From the NCBI GenBank assembly GCA_009691765.1, contig SIAO01000002.1:64467-128466 (forward strand): DNA of 64,000 nt. Direction: 5' to 3'. The translations under genes and the position numbers were made by a program. The DNA is from Planctomycetota bacterium. Lineage in GTDB: Bacteria > Planctomycetota > GCA-002687715. Below, piece after piece: positions 16,841 to 25,752 of this stretch. Positions within the stretch are counted from its first letter, which is position 1. Each line of letters opens with the position of its first letter. The notes under the pieces were generated by a model. It did not search any database. It saw nothing but the letters and a program-made list of their open reading frames with translations, and was not told the origin of the DNA.

Positions 16841-17251
16841 TTACGCGCTGAGCTGAGTCATGGCACGCACAGCGCTGTAGGCGAGCCAAGTTCCGAAGAG
16901 CACCCACGCAGGCCAGCGCAAGCGAGGCGATGACGCGGCGCGGAGCACCGCATGACCGCGCGGATTCATGCGCAACAGCAACCAAACTGCGGCTGCGACG
17001 AACAGCATTGCTCCAAAGGCGTTGGCTTCGAAGGCTGCGGCGAAATCGCCATGCCCAGTGGCCACCCACGCATGCGTCATGCCGCAGCCGGGGCAAGGCA
17101 CACCGTAGATGCGCTTGATCCAGCAAACCACGGGCGCAGCATCCAACCACGCCATGGGCAACACAACGGAAACGACAAGCGCTGCTGCAACGGCCAATTC
17201 CAGCCGCAACAAACGCACGAGATTCCAGCGTGTGACGAGCGCTGTCTGCAT
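16841..17251 (-). CDS. DUF2752 family membrane protein
   Basis: 136 residues with three hydrophobic helices. The DUF2752 signature is present as YGVPCPGCGMTHAW near residue 50. Function of the family is unknown; the conserved Cys pair could bind a metal or form a disulfide. It begins 1 base after the stop of the TM2-domain gene, so the two are one operon. DUF2752 and TM2 proteins are frequent neighbours in this kind of genome. Confidence 0.88.
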   Translation of the reverse strand: MQTALVTRWNLVRLLRLELAVAAALVVSVVLPMAWLDAAPVVCWIKRIYGVPCPGCGMTHAWVATGHGDFAAAFEANAFGAMLFVAAAVWLLLRMNPRGHAVLRAASSPRLRWPAWVLFGTWLAYSAVRAMTQLSA

Positions 17252-17252
17252 T

Positions 17253-17651
17253 TCAGCGCTTCAACGGCAGACCTTGTTCATCCTGCACCTTGTTCAGCGC
17301 AATCAAGATGATGTCGATGAGGGACCAGATACCGAGACCGCCGCAGGTCAGCAGCTTCGCAATGCCGAGGCCAATGTGCCCGACATAGAAGCGGTCGATA
17401 CCAAGGCCACCGATAAGGATGGCCAACAGCAAAGCGACAATCCATTCCTTCTGTGAATAGAGCCCGGGAAGGTTTTTGGCTTCAAACCACTGCCCATCAG
17501 CAACGCGCACCGCAGTGTTGCCGTCAATCACGCGGCTCACAGCCATGCTGCGTAGCGCATAAATGTTGTAAGGCCCTTCTTCGCGTCCCATGCGCATGAT
17601 GAAAATGTTGTTCTGTTCATCTGCACCCGGCTGTCCCATGTACACATTCAT
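17253..17651 (-). CDS. GYF_2-like plus TM2 domain membrane protein
   Basis: 132 residues. The N-terminal half (IFIMRMGREEGPYNIYALRS to VADGQWFEAKNL) resembles a GYF_2 domain, a small peptide-binding module. The C-terminal half is a TM2 domain with two helices and the family pattern GGLGIDRFYVGHIGLGIAKLL, then GLGIWSLIDIILI. ATG 17651 is preceded by AAGGAG at about 7 bases, a clear ribosome-binding site. It is predicted to sit in the inner membrane with the GYF_2 part in the cytoplasm; no enzymatic role is visible. Upstream gene of a two-gene operon with the DUF2752 protein. Confidence 0.88.
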   Translation of the reverse strand: MNVYMGQPGADEQNNIFIMRMGREEGPYNIYALRSMAVSRVIDGNTAVRVADGQWFEAKNLPGLYSQKEWIVALLLAILIGGLGIDRFYVGHIGLGIAKLLTCGGLGIWSLIDIILIALNKVQDEQGLPLKR

Positions 17652-17703
17652 CGTTCAGCTCCTTCTTGATCGCCAGCAGACTATCAGGTGCCGCTGCGTG
17701 CGC

Positions 17704-17709
17704 TACATT
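17704..17709 (+). promoter_or_regulatory. Leaderless-type -10 element TACATT
   Basis: TACATT ends 6 bases before ATG 17716 with no Shine-Dalgarno sequence. The region is shared with the divergent TM2 gene, whose transcript by contrast has a leader with AAGGAG. Confidence 0.5.
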
Positions 17710-17715
17710 TGGGCC

Positions 17716-18930
17716 ATGAAAGTTCATGCTTGGATTGGAGTGGTGGTCTGGGGTTGCGTTGTGGGACTCGCTCCAGCGCAGGATGGCGATCCAAGACCGG
17801 GCGCAATCGCGCCGAATGCAACTCCCCTCGTCGCGCCAGCGCTCACGCGGGATGCTGCGGCGAAAGCCAGTGCAGCAGCGTGGTCCGAATACGCGCAGCA
17901 TGAGCAACCCAAATGCGAGGCCGAACTCGCAAACCACCTCGTGCAAATCGGCGACGCGAAGATGCCGATCTGGTCCAAGAGTTACGGGACAGCGCCAGCA
18001 ACGGGGGCTGCGTTGTTCATCTCGCTGCATGGCGGTGGCGCAGCGCCGACAGCAGTGAATAACCAACAATGGGAAAACCAGAAACTGCTCTATGAACCCG
18101 CAGAGGGCCTGTATGTAGCACCCCGCGCGCCCACGGATTCATGGAACATGTGGCATCAAGCACCGCTGGACGCGCTGCTCGCACGCTTGATTCAGGATTT
18201 GGTGCTGTGCCGTGGTGTGGATTCGAACCGCGTTTACATCATGGGCTACAGCGCCGGTGGTGATGGCGTTTATCAACTCGCCCCACGCATGGCGGATCGC
18301 TGGGCGGCCGTGGCGATGATGGCCGGGCACCCCAACGACGCACGGCCCGACAATCTGAGCAACATCGGATTCGCACTGCACATGGGCGCCAACGACGGCG
18401 CGTTCAATCGCAACAAAGTGGCCGGAGAGTGGCAGGTACAGCTTGCTGCACTCGCCGCCAAAAACGAAGGCCGCTACCTGCACATCGTGAAACTGCACGA
18501 GGGGCTTGGCCACTGGATGAATCGCAAAGACGCGGTTGCTGTTCCATGGATGGCCGCGTTTCGTCGCGATCCACGCCCGCGAGAGGTGGTGTGGTTGCAA
18601 GGCAATGTGCTCCATCAGCGGTTCTATTGGCTGGCGACAACGCAGCCCATGATCGGGGCGCGCTGCGTGGTGCGGCGCGACGGACAGAGCTTCCACATCG
18701 AAGATCACACCGGCATGAAGGACCTGCTCGTGCGCTTGGACGATTCCATGTGCGACCTCGATCAGCCTGTCAGTGTGAGCGTTGACGGCAAGGTCGTATT
18801 CAGCGGCATCGTGCCGCGCCAGCTCGAAGTGATCCGCAAGACCATCGACGAACGCGGCGACCCGCACGGCATCTTCAGCGCCGAGATCCGCGTGCCGCTG
18901 CCTCTGCCACCAGCACCTCAACCGCGCTGA
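17716..18930 (+). CDS. Secreted alpha/beta-hydrolase (esterase)
   Basis: 404 residues from ATG 17716, directly followed by a signal peptide ([22 protein letters not shown]). Alpha/beta-hydrolase features: the oxyanion-type [12 protein letters not shown] near residue 98, the nucleophile elbow [10 protein letters not shown] near 178 (Ser in GxSxG), and a candidate catalytic His in [14 protein letters not shown] near 265. The C-terminal ~120 residues look like an added beta domain. Similar to secreted PHB-depolymerase/feruloyl-esterase-type hydrolases; substrate unknown. Its 3' end overlaps the convergent pseudouridine synthase gene by 13 bases. Confidence 0.82.
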   Translation: MKVHAWIGVVVWGCVVGLAPAQDGDPRPGAIAPNATPLVAPALTRDAAAKASAAAWSEYAQHEQPKCEAELANHLVQIGDAKMPIWSKSYGTAPATGAALFISLHGGGAAPTAVNNQQWENQKLLYEPAEGLYVAPRAPTDSWNMWHQAPLDALLARLIQDLVLCRGVDSNRVYIMGYSAGGDGVYQLAPRMADRWAAVAMMAGHPNDARPDNLSNIGFALHMGANDGAFNRNKVAGEWQVQLAALAAKNEGRYLHIVKLHEGLGHWMNRKDAVAVPWMAAFRRDPRPREVVWLQGNVLHQRFYWLATTQPMIGARCVVRRDGQSFHIEDHTGMKDLLVRLDDSMCDLDQPVSVSVDGKVVFSGIVPRQLEVIRKTIDERGDPHGIFSAEIRVPLPLPPAPQPR

Positions 18931-19655
18931 GTCGCAGCAGTGCGAGACAGCGCCTTCACTTCCTGCGACGTGAGCGCACGCACCTCCCCCGGCGCGAGCG
19001 CGCCCAATTCGAGCGGGCCTATGGCAACACGAATCAGCTCTTGCACTTCCAAGTCCAGCAGTTCGCAGATGCGCCGGATCTGACGGTTGCGGCCTTCATC
19101 CAGATGAATGAGCAGCCACGCTCCCTTCGTGGTGACTCGCTCCACCATCACGTCCGCCACGGCCAAACGACCGAGCTCTGGGTCTTTCACACCGCCCCGC
19201 ATGCGCCGCAGCATGGCATCGTCCACCACGCCGCGCACTTTCACGCGGTAGCGCTTGATCACTCCGGACTTCGGATCCGTCAACCGATCCGCCCAAGTGT
19301 TGTCATTCGTAAGCAAGAGCAATCCAGCAGAAGCCATATCCAAGCGTCCGACGGGCCCTACCCACGGCGTGTCTTTGGGGAGCAGGTCGTAAACCGTGCG
19401 CCTACCCTTCTCATCACTGCGCGTCGTCAAGACTCCACGCGGCTTGTTCAAAGCAAGATGAACCAGCGTTGCCGCAACGGCGCTCTGTCCAGCAACGGTG
19501 ATGGCGTCGTGCTCAAGTTCCACCAATCTGGCCGGAGAACGGGTCACGACACCGTTCACGCGCACTTCGCCTGCTGCGATGAGGCGCGCCCCCACCGCCC
19601 TCGAAGCGAGGCCTAACTTGGAAAGTGCTCGATCGAGGCTGACTTTGACGGCCAT
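18918..19655 (-). CDS. RsuA/RluB family rRNA pseudouridine synthase
   Basis: 245 residues. ATG 19655 opens an S4 RNA-binding domain ([27 protein letters not shown] is the start; [16 protein letters not shown] follows). The catalytic domain has [17 protein letters not shown] with the essential Asp near residue 108, and the late [18 protein letters not shown] motif. The likely reaction is isomerisation of a uridine in 23S rRNA (RluB-like) or 16S rRNA (RsuA-like); sequence reading alone does not separate them. The longer open frame upstream is rejected because a TATCAT hexamer sits 6 bases before this ATG. It converges with the esterase gene. Confidence 0.92.
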   Translation of the reverse strand: MAVKVSLDRALSKLGLASRAVGARLIAAGEVRVNGVVTRSPARLVELEHDAITVAGQSAVAATLVHLALNKPRGVLTTRSDEKGRRTVYDLLPKDTPWVGPVGRLDMASAGLLLLTNDNTWADRLTDPKSGVIKRYRVKVRGVVDDAMLRRMRGGVKDPELGRLAVADVMVERVTTKGAWLLIHLDEGRNRQIRRICELLDLEVQELIRVAIGPLELGALAPGEVRALTSQEVKALSRTAATQRG

Positions 19656-19661
19656 GCTGCG

Positions 19662-19667
19662 ATGATA
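19662..19667 (-). promoter_or_regulatory. Leaderless-type -10 element TATCAT
   Basis: On the minus strand TATCAT ends exactly 6 bases before ATG 19655, with no Shine-Dalgarno sequence. One of seven identical arrangements in the window. Confidence 0.5.
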
Positions 19668-19695
19668 AACCCCTCTCACTGAATAGGAGATTCCG

Positions 19696-20349
19696 ATGCG
19701 TGCAACTTGGATCATCGCTGTGTTCAGCGCTGCCTTGGCCTTCACGGCGTGGCAAGACATTTTCTGTGGCTTTGAAGCGGACAAGGACGGCGGCGCCGCA
19801 GCGGGATTCAGCGTTGGCGAAACCGCCGGCACTGGCAAGCCCGCAACGTGGATTGTGCGCAGCGCGGCCGGCGCTTCTTGCGGGCGCAACTTCTTGAGCA
19901 TCAGCGCCAACGAGAACACAGGCTCGACCTACAACATGCTGCTGCTCGACAAGGCAGTGCCCGCCGATGCAACGGTTTCGGTGCGGCTGCGCGCTGCCTC
20001 CGGCGATGAAGATCGCGGCGGCGGATTGGTGTGGCGCGCGGCGGACACATCGAACTACTACGTCACGCGCTGGAATCCTCTGGAGAAGAATCTGCGTGCG
20101 TACAAGGTGGTGGAGGGCAAGCGCTCCAGCGCCTTCGGCAGCGTCAACATCGACGCAGATGCGAGCGTGTGGCACGCCATGAAAGTGCGCATGGAAGGAA
20201 GCAAGGCCACCATCTTCTTTGATGGGGCTGTCGTGCTCGAGTTCAGCGACGACAATTTGAAGGCCGGCGGCAAAACGGGGCTTTGGACCAAAGCCGACGC
20301 CTGTACAGATTTCGACGACTTGGAGATCATGTCGCGCGAAGGACCCTGA
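19696..20349 (+). CDS. Secreted DUF1080/concanavalin-like protein
   Basis: 217 residues with AGGAGA 5 bases before ATG 19696 and a signal peptide ([19 protein letters not shown]). The rest reads as a beta-sandwich of the DUF1080 (3-keto-disaccharide hydrolase) or LamG type: [60 protein letters not shown], and a C-terminal FDDLEIMS. This module usually binds or hydrolyses sugars, and is abundant in planctomycetes. No catalytic residue can be assigned with confidence. It is followed after 5 bases by a small membrane protein gene. Confidence 0.78.
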   Translation: MRATWIIAVFSAALAFTAWQDIFCGFEADKDGGAAAGFSVGETAGTGKPATWIVRSAAGASCGRNFLSISANENTGSTYNMLLLDKAVPADATVSVRLRAASGDEDRGGGLVWRAADTSNYYVTRWNPLEKNLRAYKVVEGKRSSAFGSVNIDADASVWHAMKVRMEGSKATIFFDGAVVLEFSDDNLKAGGKTGLWTKADACTDFDDLEIMSREGP

Positions 20350-20354
20350 CCCCT

Positions 20355-20948
20355 ATGCGCCAACTCCTCAGCCTGATGATCGTTGCCTTCGCCACCAACC
20401 TTATATGCAGCGGCATCTACACGGAGGCGCAAGCGAAGGCGGCTCATGCAGCACTTGGGCCCCGGCCGCCCGAAGCGGAGTTGGCGCGGATTGCTTCCGA
20501 CTTCCCCTACACAGCCACGGCGGTCGCTGCGCGCGGTGCGCTGCTGGAGCGCTGGATAGACGCGCGCCGTGCTCCCGAGGCACAGCCGTTTGATGATCGT
20601 CTCTTCGATCAACTGCGCGCCAGTTTCACAGAAACGCCGCCGTACGCAGCGCCTGGCGGAGCCGCGGTCCTCGGCGTACTGTTGCTCATCTTCACGGTGT
20701 TCTTGCCGGGCACACGCCTGCGAGGGATGGCGGTTCTGGGCACATTGATAGCGGTGCTGCTACTCACTCCGGGCTTTCTGCAACCGGGTTTTCAAGCCAA
20801 TCTCGTGGGCCGTGAACTCCCACTGGTGCGCAGCCTCCTCGCGCAATTCCCGCGAATTGCCCTCTGGACCATCATTTTCGCTGGCGTGATGCTCGTGCTG
20901 CCGCGGCGTGGCGCTTCCAGTGGAGGGGCGGCCACGAGTCCCTCGTAG
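20355..20948 (+). CDS. Hypothetical membrane protein
   Basis: 197 residues from ATG 20355. An N-terminal signal or anchor (LLSLMIVAFATNLICSGIY) is followed by a helical soluble stretch of ~85 residues and then three hydrophobic segments (AAVLGVLLLIFTVFLPG, GMAVLGTLIAVLLLTPG, RIALWTIIFAGVMLVLP). The tail is Gly/Ser-rich. No family recognised. Probably translated with the upstream secreted protein, which ends 5 bases earlier. Confidence 0.65.
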   Translation: MRQLLSLMIVAFATNLICSGIYTEAQAKAAHAALGPRPPEAELARIASDFPYTATAVAARGALLERWIDARRAPEAQPFDDRLFDQLRASFTETPPYAAPGGAAVLGVLLLIFTVFLPGTRLRGMAVLGTLIAVLLLTPGFLQPGFQANLVGRELPLVRSLLAQFPRIALWTIIFAGVMLVLPRRGASSGGAATSPS

Positions 20949-20954
20949 AAGGCT

Positions 20955-20999
20955 GCGCCCGGGCGCGTACTATGCAGGCCCCGTGCCCCCATCATGGGG
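20955..20999 (+). promoter_or_regulatory. Candidate promoter with two palindromes
   Basis: Contains the perfect 12-base palindrome GCGCCCGGGCGC (20955-20966), a -10-like TACTAT (20968-20973) and the hairpin CCCCAT-C-ATGGGG (20987-20999). The gene at 21024 follows, with an AGGAG ribosome-binding site at about 21014. The palindromes could be operator sites; no factor can be named. Confidence 0.35.
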
Positions 21000-21023
21000 A
21001 ATGTCCTTGCACTAGGAGCCACC

Positions 21024-23048
21024 ATGCGCGTCATCGCCTCTCTCTTCCTTGCTCTCTCGTTCTTCGTCACTGATGTTGCAGCGCAAAGCCTCGCGCAAAG
21101 CCTGCCAGCAGACACGATGCTGTATATGCGCCAGAACGACCCCATCGGCGGGCTGCAGAAGTTCGCCAGCAACACCATGCTGTGGTCGACCCCCATGGAT
21201 ACCTCGGCTGTGCTGGATCAGATGGACGAGGGATTGAGCTTCGCTGACCAGATGCTCGGTTTCGAAACCGGCAGCGTCAGCACCATGGTGAAGTCCATCC
21301 AGACCCTGGAAGGGGCCGTCATCAAGTTCGAGATGACCGACGGCTCTCCGATTTTCGACTTCGTCTTCATCCTCACCACGCCGCAAGCGGAGCGCATCTA
21401 CAAGATCGCATCGGGCAAGGTCATCGAAGAACAACTCGGCACCAAAGTTGACGACAGCGAAACCGAAGTCGGGATGGAAAACTTCTCGATGAACATCGGT
21501 ATTCGTGGCGATCAGCTCATCATCGCCTCGAGCTCCTCACGCTTGCGCGAGACCATGAAGACCTATGGCTCCGTAGTGCAGGGCTGCCTTTCGCAACAAC
21601 CCGCGTTTCAGAACGCCATCAAGAGCGATGGTGGTGCAACATGTTTCTACGTGCGTTTGGACGCAGTGCTGAAGATTCTGCGCGACGAAGGCGTGTTCAA
21701 CATGCTTGGCCGCATGAGGCGCGGCGGAATGACCGGTGAAGGTGGCGGCGGTCCCGGATCAGGAATGTTCGGTTCCATGATCGGGAAGGGCCTCGAAAAC
21801 CTCGGCGTGTTTCAGTTGGCCACCCTCGGCTGGGTCGAAGACGATGCGTGGAGTCGCGCATCGCTCACTGCGAGCGCACCAATCCCGCTCTTCGACATCT
21901 TCGCGAGCGAGCAGGGTTCGCCTGAACTCTTGGGGATGCTGCCAGCAGACACCGCTTTCGCCTTCACTTGGCACGGCGACCTCGGAACGCTTTACAAGAA
22001 AGCCGCGCCGCTGTTGCTCGACACCAAGAAGAACCCGATGGCGCCTTTCCTCGTGGAAGGCATTGCGCAATTCCAGCGCGAAACGGGACTGAAAATTGAA
22101 GAGACCCTTGCGCTGCATAAGTCCGGTCTCGTATTCGCAATGCTGCCGGACGAAAACGGCCGCATGAAGCCGGATCGCGGCGAAGGGATCCTCGTAATGA
22201 TTCGCGTCACAGACCGGGCCATCACTCGCGACGCGATCACCAAGCTCATCGAGCTGCGCGCCAAGCGCCACGGCGGCGAATCGGGTGTCACAGTGCGCGA
22301 AGAAGGCGAATCCGTGTTCTTCACCTTTGCCATGAACAACCGCGAGCTCGACAAGAATGTGCTCGTGCTCACCGGAGAGTGGCTGGCTTTCGGCCAAGAA
22401 ACCAATGTGCGCAAGGTGGTGATGCTCTCACAGGGGCAATACCCGAGCCTCGCAACAACGGGCTCACTCAAGGGTCTGAAGGCCAATAGCACGGCCTACA
22501 TGTATCTCGGACTCAAGTCGATCTTCGGACTCCAAAACGATTTCGCTCCCGCCTATGCGGCTATCAAAGATACTGCGGGCATCGCCGCGTCTTTCACTGT
22601 GACGCCCGACAGCGGCATCTTCCAAAGTACCCCATCTGTCAGCTACGCCATCAACGCCTTCACCGGCGCGAGCGCCATGTACGCGAAGCAGAGTGAAGAA
22701 CGCAATGCAGCGCTGCGCGACATGGCCATCATCGCCAAGGCCTATCGCGAGTATCGCGGCCTGCAGGGCAAGAATCCCACCTCCATCGATCAACTTGGGA
22801 TTCCCAAAGAAAAGGCCGTGGCCTTCCCACCCACGCGTCCAGCCAGCGATACGGGGCGCGCCTATGTGCTCGTAGCCGCTTGCGAGCCGAGCGAATCTAT
22901 CTCCGAAGATCAAATCATCGTGGCAACAGTACCCGACACTTCTCTCGGCCGCCTCGTCGTCACTATGAATGGCCAAGCCGGCGCTTGGGCCGAATCTCGT
23001 TTCCGCGATCAAATGGCCAAGCAGGCCAAGGCGCTCGCCGCGAAGTAA
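21024..23048 (+). CDS. Large secreted/periplasmic protein of unknown function
   Basis: 674 residues. ATG 21024 is chosen because it follows AGGAG and opens a signal peptide (MRVIASLFLALSFFVTDVAAQ). No transmembrane helix follows. The architecture resembles DUF3352-type surface proteins: LPADTMLYMRQNDPIGGLQK early, a repeated LPADTAFAFTWHGDLGTLYKK near 305, and alternating acidic and Gly-rich stretches (GMTGEGGGGPGSGMFGS near 235). The two LPADT phrases suggest two copies of one domain. The last ~100 residues (IIAKAYREYRG to GIPKEKAVAFP) resemble a pseudopilin-like sorting tail. No catalytic motif is visible. Confidence 0.7.
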   Translation: MRVIASLFLALSFFVTDVAAQSLAQSLPADTMLYMRQNDPIGGLQKFASNTMLWSTPMDTSAVLDQMDEGLSFADQMLGFETGSVSTMVKSIQTLEGAVIKFEMTDGSPIFDFVFILTTPQAERIYKIASGKVIEEQLGTKVDDSETEVGMENFSMNIGIRGDQLIIASSSSRLRETMKTYGSVVQGCLSQQPAFQNAIKSDGGATCFYVRLDAVLKILRDEGVFNMLGRMRRGGMTGEGGGGPGSGMFGSMIGKGLENLGVFQLATLGWVEDDAWSRASLTASAPIPLFDIFASEQGSPELLGMLPADTAFAFTWHGDLGTLYKKAAPLLLDTKKNPMAPFLVEGIAQFQRETGLKIEETLALHKSGLVFAMLPDENGRMKPDRGEGILVMIRVTDRAITRDAITKLIELRAKRHGGESGVTVREEGESVFFTFAMNNRELDKNVLVLTGEWLAFGQETNVRKVVMLSQGQYPSLATTGSLKGLKANSTAYMYLGLKSIFGLQNDFAPAYAAIKDTAGIAASFTVTPDSGIFQSTPSVSYAINAFTGASAMYAKQSEERNAALRDMAIIAKAYREYRGLQGKNPTSIDQLGIPKEKAVAFPPTRPASDTGRAYVLVAACEPSESISEDQIIVATVPDTSLGRLVVTMNGQAGAWAESRFRDQMAKQAKALAAK

Positions 23049-23216
23049 TCACCAGACCGCGTCAAGATCACAACGGGGCTGTTGCCGCGCGATCATCGTG
23101 CCGCAGCAGCCTTCGCACATCACGCACTTTGGCGCACCGGCCAATCACCGACGCCATCAGTTGGTGCGGCACCGCAACATCAAGAGCGTACATCGTGCGA
23201 GCATCCGAAAAGTGGA

Positions 23217-23456
23217 CTAGACGAACAGGCGATCGCGCAAGAACTCCGGCGCGAAATCTGCGCCGTTTTCCCAAACCAACGTTTCCAATTCCGAATCGAT
23301 ACGAAACGGCTTGAACTTCTCGATGTCTATAAGCTGCTCAAACATCTCGCCATAGAGCTCGTCCTTCAAATCAACGATGCCTTCAGACGCATCATTGAAT
23401 CTGAGCCAGATGCGGTAGTCGCCTTTGTACTCTGCCTTGATGACATGAGGAATCAT
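23217..23456 (-). CDS. DUF2442 family small protein
   Basis: 79 residues from ATG 23456 (MIPHVIKAEYKGDYRIWLRF), preceded by CTGGAG at about 9 bases. A nine-residue longer start at 23483 is possible. The DUF2442 pattern is visible: a short N-terminal strand pair, DASEGIVDLKDEL, then FRIDSELETLVWENGADFAPEFL. Such genes often sit beside DUF4160 genes in two-gene units thought to behave like toxin-antitoxin or mobile cargo. No DUF4160 partner was found: the 168 bases between the upstream CDS and this gene hold no convincing reading frame. Confidence 0.82.
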   Translation of the reverse strand: MIPHVIKAEYKGDYRIWLRFNDASEGIVDLKDELYGEMFEQLIDIEKFKPFRIDSELETLVWENGADFAPEFLRDRLFV

Positions 23457-23627
23457 CGTGTTCACTCCAGAGGTGCAATGCACCGCAAGGGCTTTCGATC
23501 CTGCGCCAACATCCAGTCTTCTACCAGCTCAGCTCGATGCAGCTGTCGCCACGGTACTTCGCATGGAAGTGCGCTGGGGCATGTGGCCCGTCGGGTAGGC
23601 TGTGCGCGGGAACGGAATACCCCGTGC

Positions 23628-24740
23628 ATGCACAAACTGCCGCTTCATTTTGCAATCTGGACACTGCTGGCCCTCAGTGCCGCGTGCGCCCATGAGGCCC
23701 GCGTGGAACTGAAATCGCAACCATTCGGACAACTGCCCGATGGACGACCGGTGGAGTTGTTCACACTCAGCAATGAGGGCGGCGTCACGCTGCAGGTGAT
23801 GAGCTATGGCGGCATCGTCACCTCGGTGAAGATGCCAGACCGCAAGGGCGTGGAAGCCGATGTTGTCCTCGGATTTTCAAGCCTCCCCGCCTACTTGAAG
23901 GGGCACCCGTATTTCGGATGCATCACCGGGCGCGTCGCGAATCGCATCGCCGGGGCGCACTTCTCTCTCGAAGGGCGCGAGTATCGCCTCGCCGCCAACA
24001 ACAGCAAACATCACTTGCATGGCGGCGTGCGCGGCTTCGACAAACAACTGTGGTCCGCCGTGCAGTTCCGCGACGAGCGTGGCGCCGGTGTGGTGTTGAC
24101 GCGTCGCAGCGTAGATGGCGAAGAGAGCTATCCCGGCAATCTCGATTGCGAAGTGCTGTACCGACTGACCACCGACAACGATTTCGAGATCGAGTACACC
24201 GCCGTCAGCGACCGCACCACTTTGGTGAACCTCACACACCACAGCTACTTCAACCTTGGCGGGCGCGAAACGGGCAGCGTGCTCGACCACGATTTGATGC
24301 TGCGCGCGCGGCGTTACACGCCCGTAGATGGTGACGGCATTCCCAATGGCACGGTTGCCACCGTGGCAGGCACGCCCTTCGATTTCAGCGACTACAACCG
24401 CCTTGGCGCGCGCATCGATCAAGTCGAAGGTGGCTACGACATCAACTACGCCCTCGACAGCGAAGGCCGGGGTTGCGAGTTGGCCGCCGTGCTGCTGCAT
24501 CAGAAGAGCGGACGAAGCGTTGAAGTCTGGACCGATCAACCTGGCCTGCAGTTGTACACCGGCAATTTCCTCGATGGCACGCTGAGTGATGGCACGGCTG
24601 TCTACACCAAGCATGCGGGTGTGTGCCTCGAAGCTCAGCGCTTCCCTGATGCTCCGCACCAGCCGCATTTCCCCACCACCGTGCTGCGCAAGGGCGATGT
24701 GTACCGTCAGCGCACCGTCTACAAGTTCCGTGTGCGCTAA
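23628..24740 (+). CDS. galM: Aldose 1-epimerase (galactose mutarotase)
   Basis: 370 residues with an N-terminal signal or lipoprotein-like segment (MHKLPLHFAIWTLLALSAACAHE, with Cys20 in a possible lipobox SAAC). The epimerase fold is clear: GGIVTSVKMPDRKG near 58, YFGCITGRVANRIAGAHF near 92, NSKHHLHGGVRGFDKQLW near 120 with a conserved His pair, and LTHHSYFNLGG near 200 with the catalytic His. A late block near 340 carries the catalytic Glu (CLEAQRFPDAPHQP). It interconverts alpha and beta anomers of hexoses; export suggests it acts before uptake. The first gene of the sugar locus, 10 bases before the binding-protein gene. Confidence 0.93.
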   Translation: MHKLPLHFAIWTLLALSAACAHEARVELKSQPFGQLPDGRPVELFTLSNEGGVTLQVMSYGGIVTSVKMPDRKGVEADVVLGFSSLPAYLKGHPYFGCITGRVANRIAGAHFSLEGREYRLAANNSKHHLHGGVRGFDKQLWSAVQFRDERGAGVVLTRRSVDGEESYPGNLDCEVLYRLTTDNDFEIEYTAVSDRTTLVNLTHHSYFNLGGRETGSVLDHDLMLRARRYTPVDGDGIPNGTVATVAGTPFDFSDYNRLGARIDQVEGGYDINYALDSEGRGCELAAVLLHQKSGRSVEVWTDQPGLQLYTGNFLDGTLSDGTAVYTKHAGVCLEAQRFPDAPHQPHFPTTVLRKGDVYRQRTVYKFRVR

Positions 24741-24750
24741 GGAGACCTGC

Positions 24751-25752
24751 ATGTTGCCTTCCCCACGCTCTTGCTTTGCGCTTCTGCTTTGTGTTTTGTG
24801 CGCCTGCGGCGATGGCTCTTCCAGCGAAATCACGGTGGGCTTTGTCTCCAACGGCGTGGACCCTTTCTGGACCATCGCGGGCGCAGGTGCCGCCGAAGGC
24901 GCACGCGAATTCTCGGTGAAGGCCATCTCGCGCTTCCCCAACGAGGGCATTGCAGACCAACAACGCATCGTGGAAGACCTCATCGCCATGGGCGTGAAGG
25001 GCATCGCGATTTCACCGATTGACCCCGTGAATCAGCGTGGATTCCTCGACGCCACTGCGCAGCGCTGTGCGCTCATCACGCAAGACAGCGACGCCGTTGG
25101 CAGCAAACGCATTTGCTACGTAGGTATGGACAACTACAGCGCAGGACGCATGTGCGGCGCCTTGGTGCGCGAAGCACTGCCGCAAGGCGGCGAAGTGATG
25201 ATCTTCATCGGGCGCATCGAGCAAGAGAATGCGCGACGGAGGCGTCAAGGCGCCATCGACGAAATCCTCGGGCGTTCGCATGACCCAGATCGCTTCGACC
25301 CGCCGGGGCAAGCGCTCACTGCCGGCCCCTTCACGATCATCGACACGCGCACAGATGGTTTCGACAAAGCGCGCGCCAAAGCCAACGTGGAAGATGCACT
25401 CGCTCGCCACGCAGAACTCGACGCAGTGGTGGGCTTGTTCGCCTACAACGTGCCCGCTTGCATGGAAGCACTCCGTGGCGCCGGCAAGTTAGGTGTCATC
25501 AAGGTCATCGGTTTCGACGAAGCGGAAGAATGCCTCGCGGGTATCGCGGCCGGGACAGTGGTTGGAACCGTAGTGCAAAACCCCTTCGAATACGGACGCC
25601 AATCCGTGCGCATCCTCGCGGGGCTGGCACGCGGCGATCGCAGCGTGCTGCCGAAAGACAACATCCTGAGTGTGCCGGCACGGGTCATTCGCAAAGCTGA
25701 GGTGGATGACTTCCGCAAACAAGTGCGTGCTCACCTCGAAGCGGGTCGATGA
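24751..25752 (+). CDS. Ribose-type sugar ABC transporter, substrate-binding lipoprotein
   Basis: 333 residues from ATG 24751 with AAGGAG at 24739-24744 overlapping the galM stop. Lipoprotein signal ALLLCVLCACGDGSS. The periplasmic-binding-protein type I (RbsB-like) fold shows as ITVGFVSNGVDPFWTIAG, GVKGIAISPIDPVNQRGFL near 98, YVGMDNYSAGRMCGALV near 130, DAVVGLFAYNVPACMEAL near 228 and VIGFDEAEECLAGI near 253. The ligand is probably a monosaccharide; the identity is unknown. It overlaps the ATPase gene by 4 bases. Confidence 0.92.
   Translation: MLPSPRSCFALLLCVLCACGDGSSSEITVGFVSNGVDPFWTIAGAGAAEGAREFSVKAISRFPNEGIADQQRIVEDLIAMGVKGIAISPIDPVNQRGFLDATAQRCALITQDSDAVGSKRICYVGMDNYSAGRMCGALVREALPQGGEVMIFIGRIEQENARRRRQGAIDEILGRSHDPDRFDPPGQALTAGPFTIIDTRTDGFDKARAKANVEDALARHAELDAVVGLFAYNVPACMEALRGAGKLGVIKVIGFDEAEECLAGIAAGTVVGTVVQNPFEYGRQSVRILAGLARGDRSVLPKDNILSVPARVIRKAEVDDFRKQVRAHLEAGR

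Noticed and set aside
20955-20966. GCGCCCGGGCGC palindrome as a specific operator
   Set aside because: Short GC-only palindromes arise readily in GC-rich DNA; no second copy or matching regulator was seen, so it is listed only as part of a promoter region.
23049-23216. Possible DUF4160 partner gene beside the DUF2442 gene
   Set aside because: Several short frames exist on both strands, but none shows the DUF4160 pattern and none has a ribosome-binding site.
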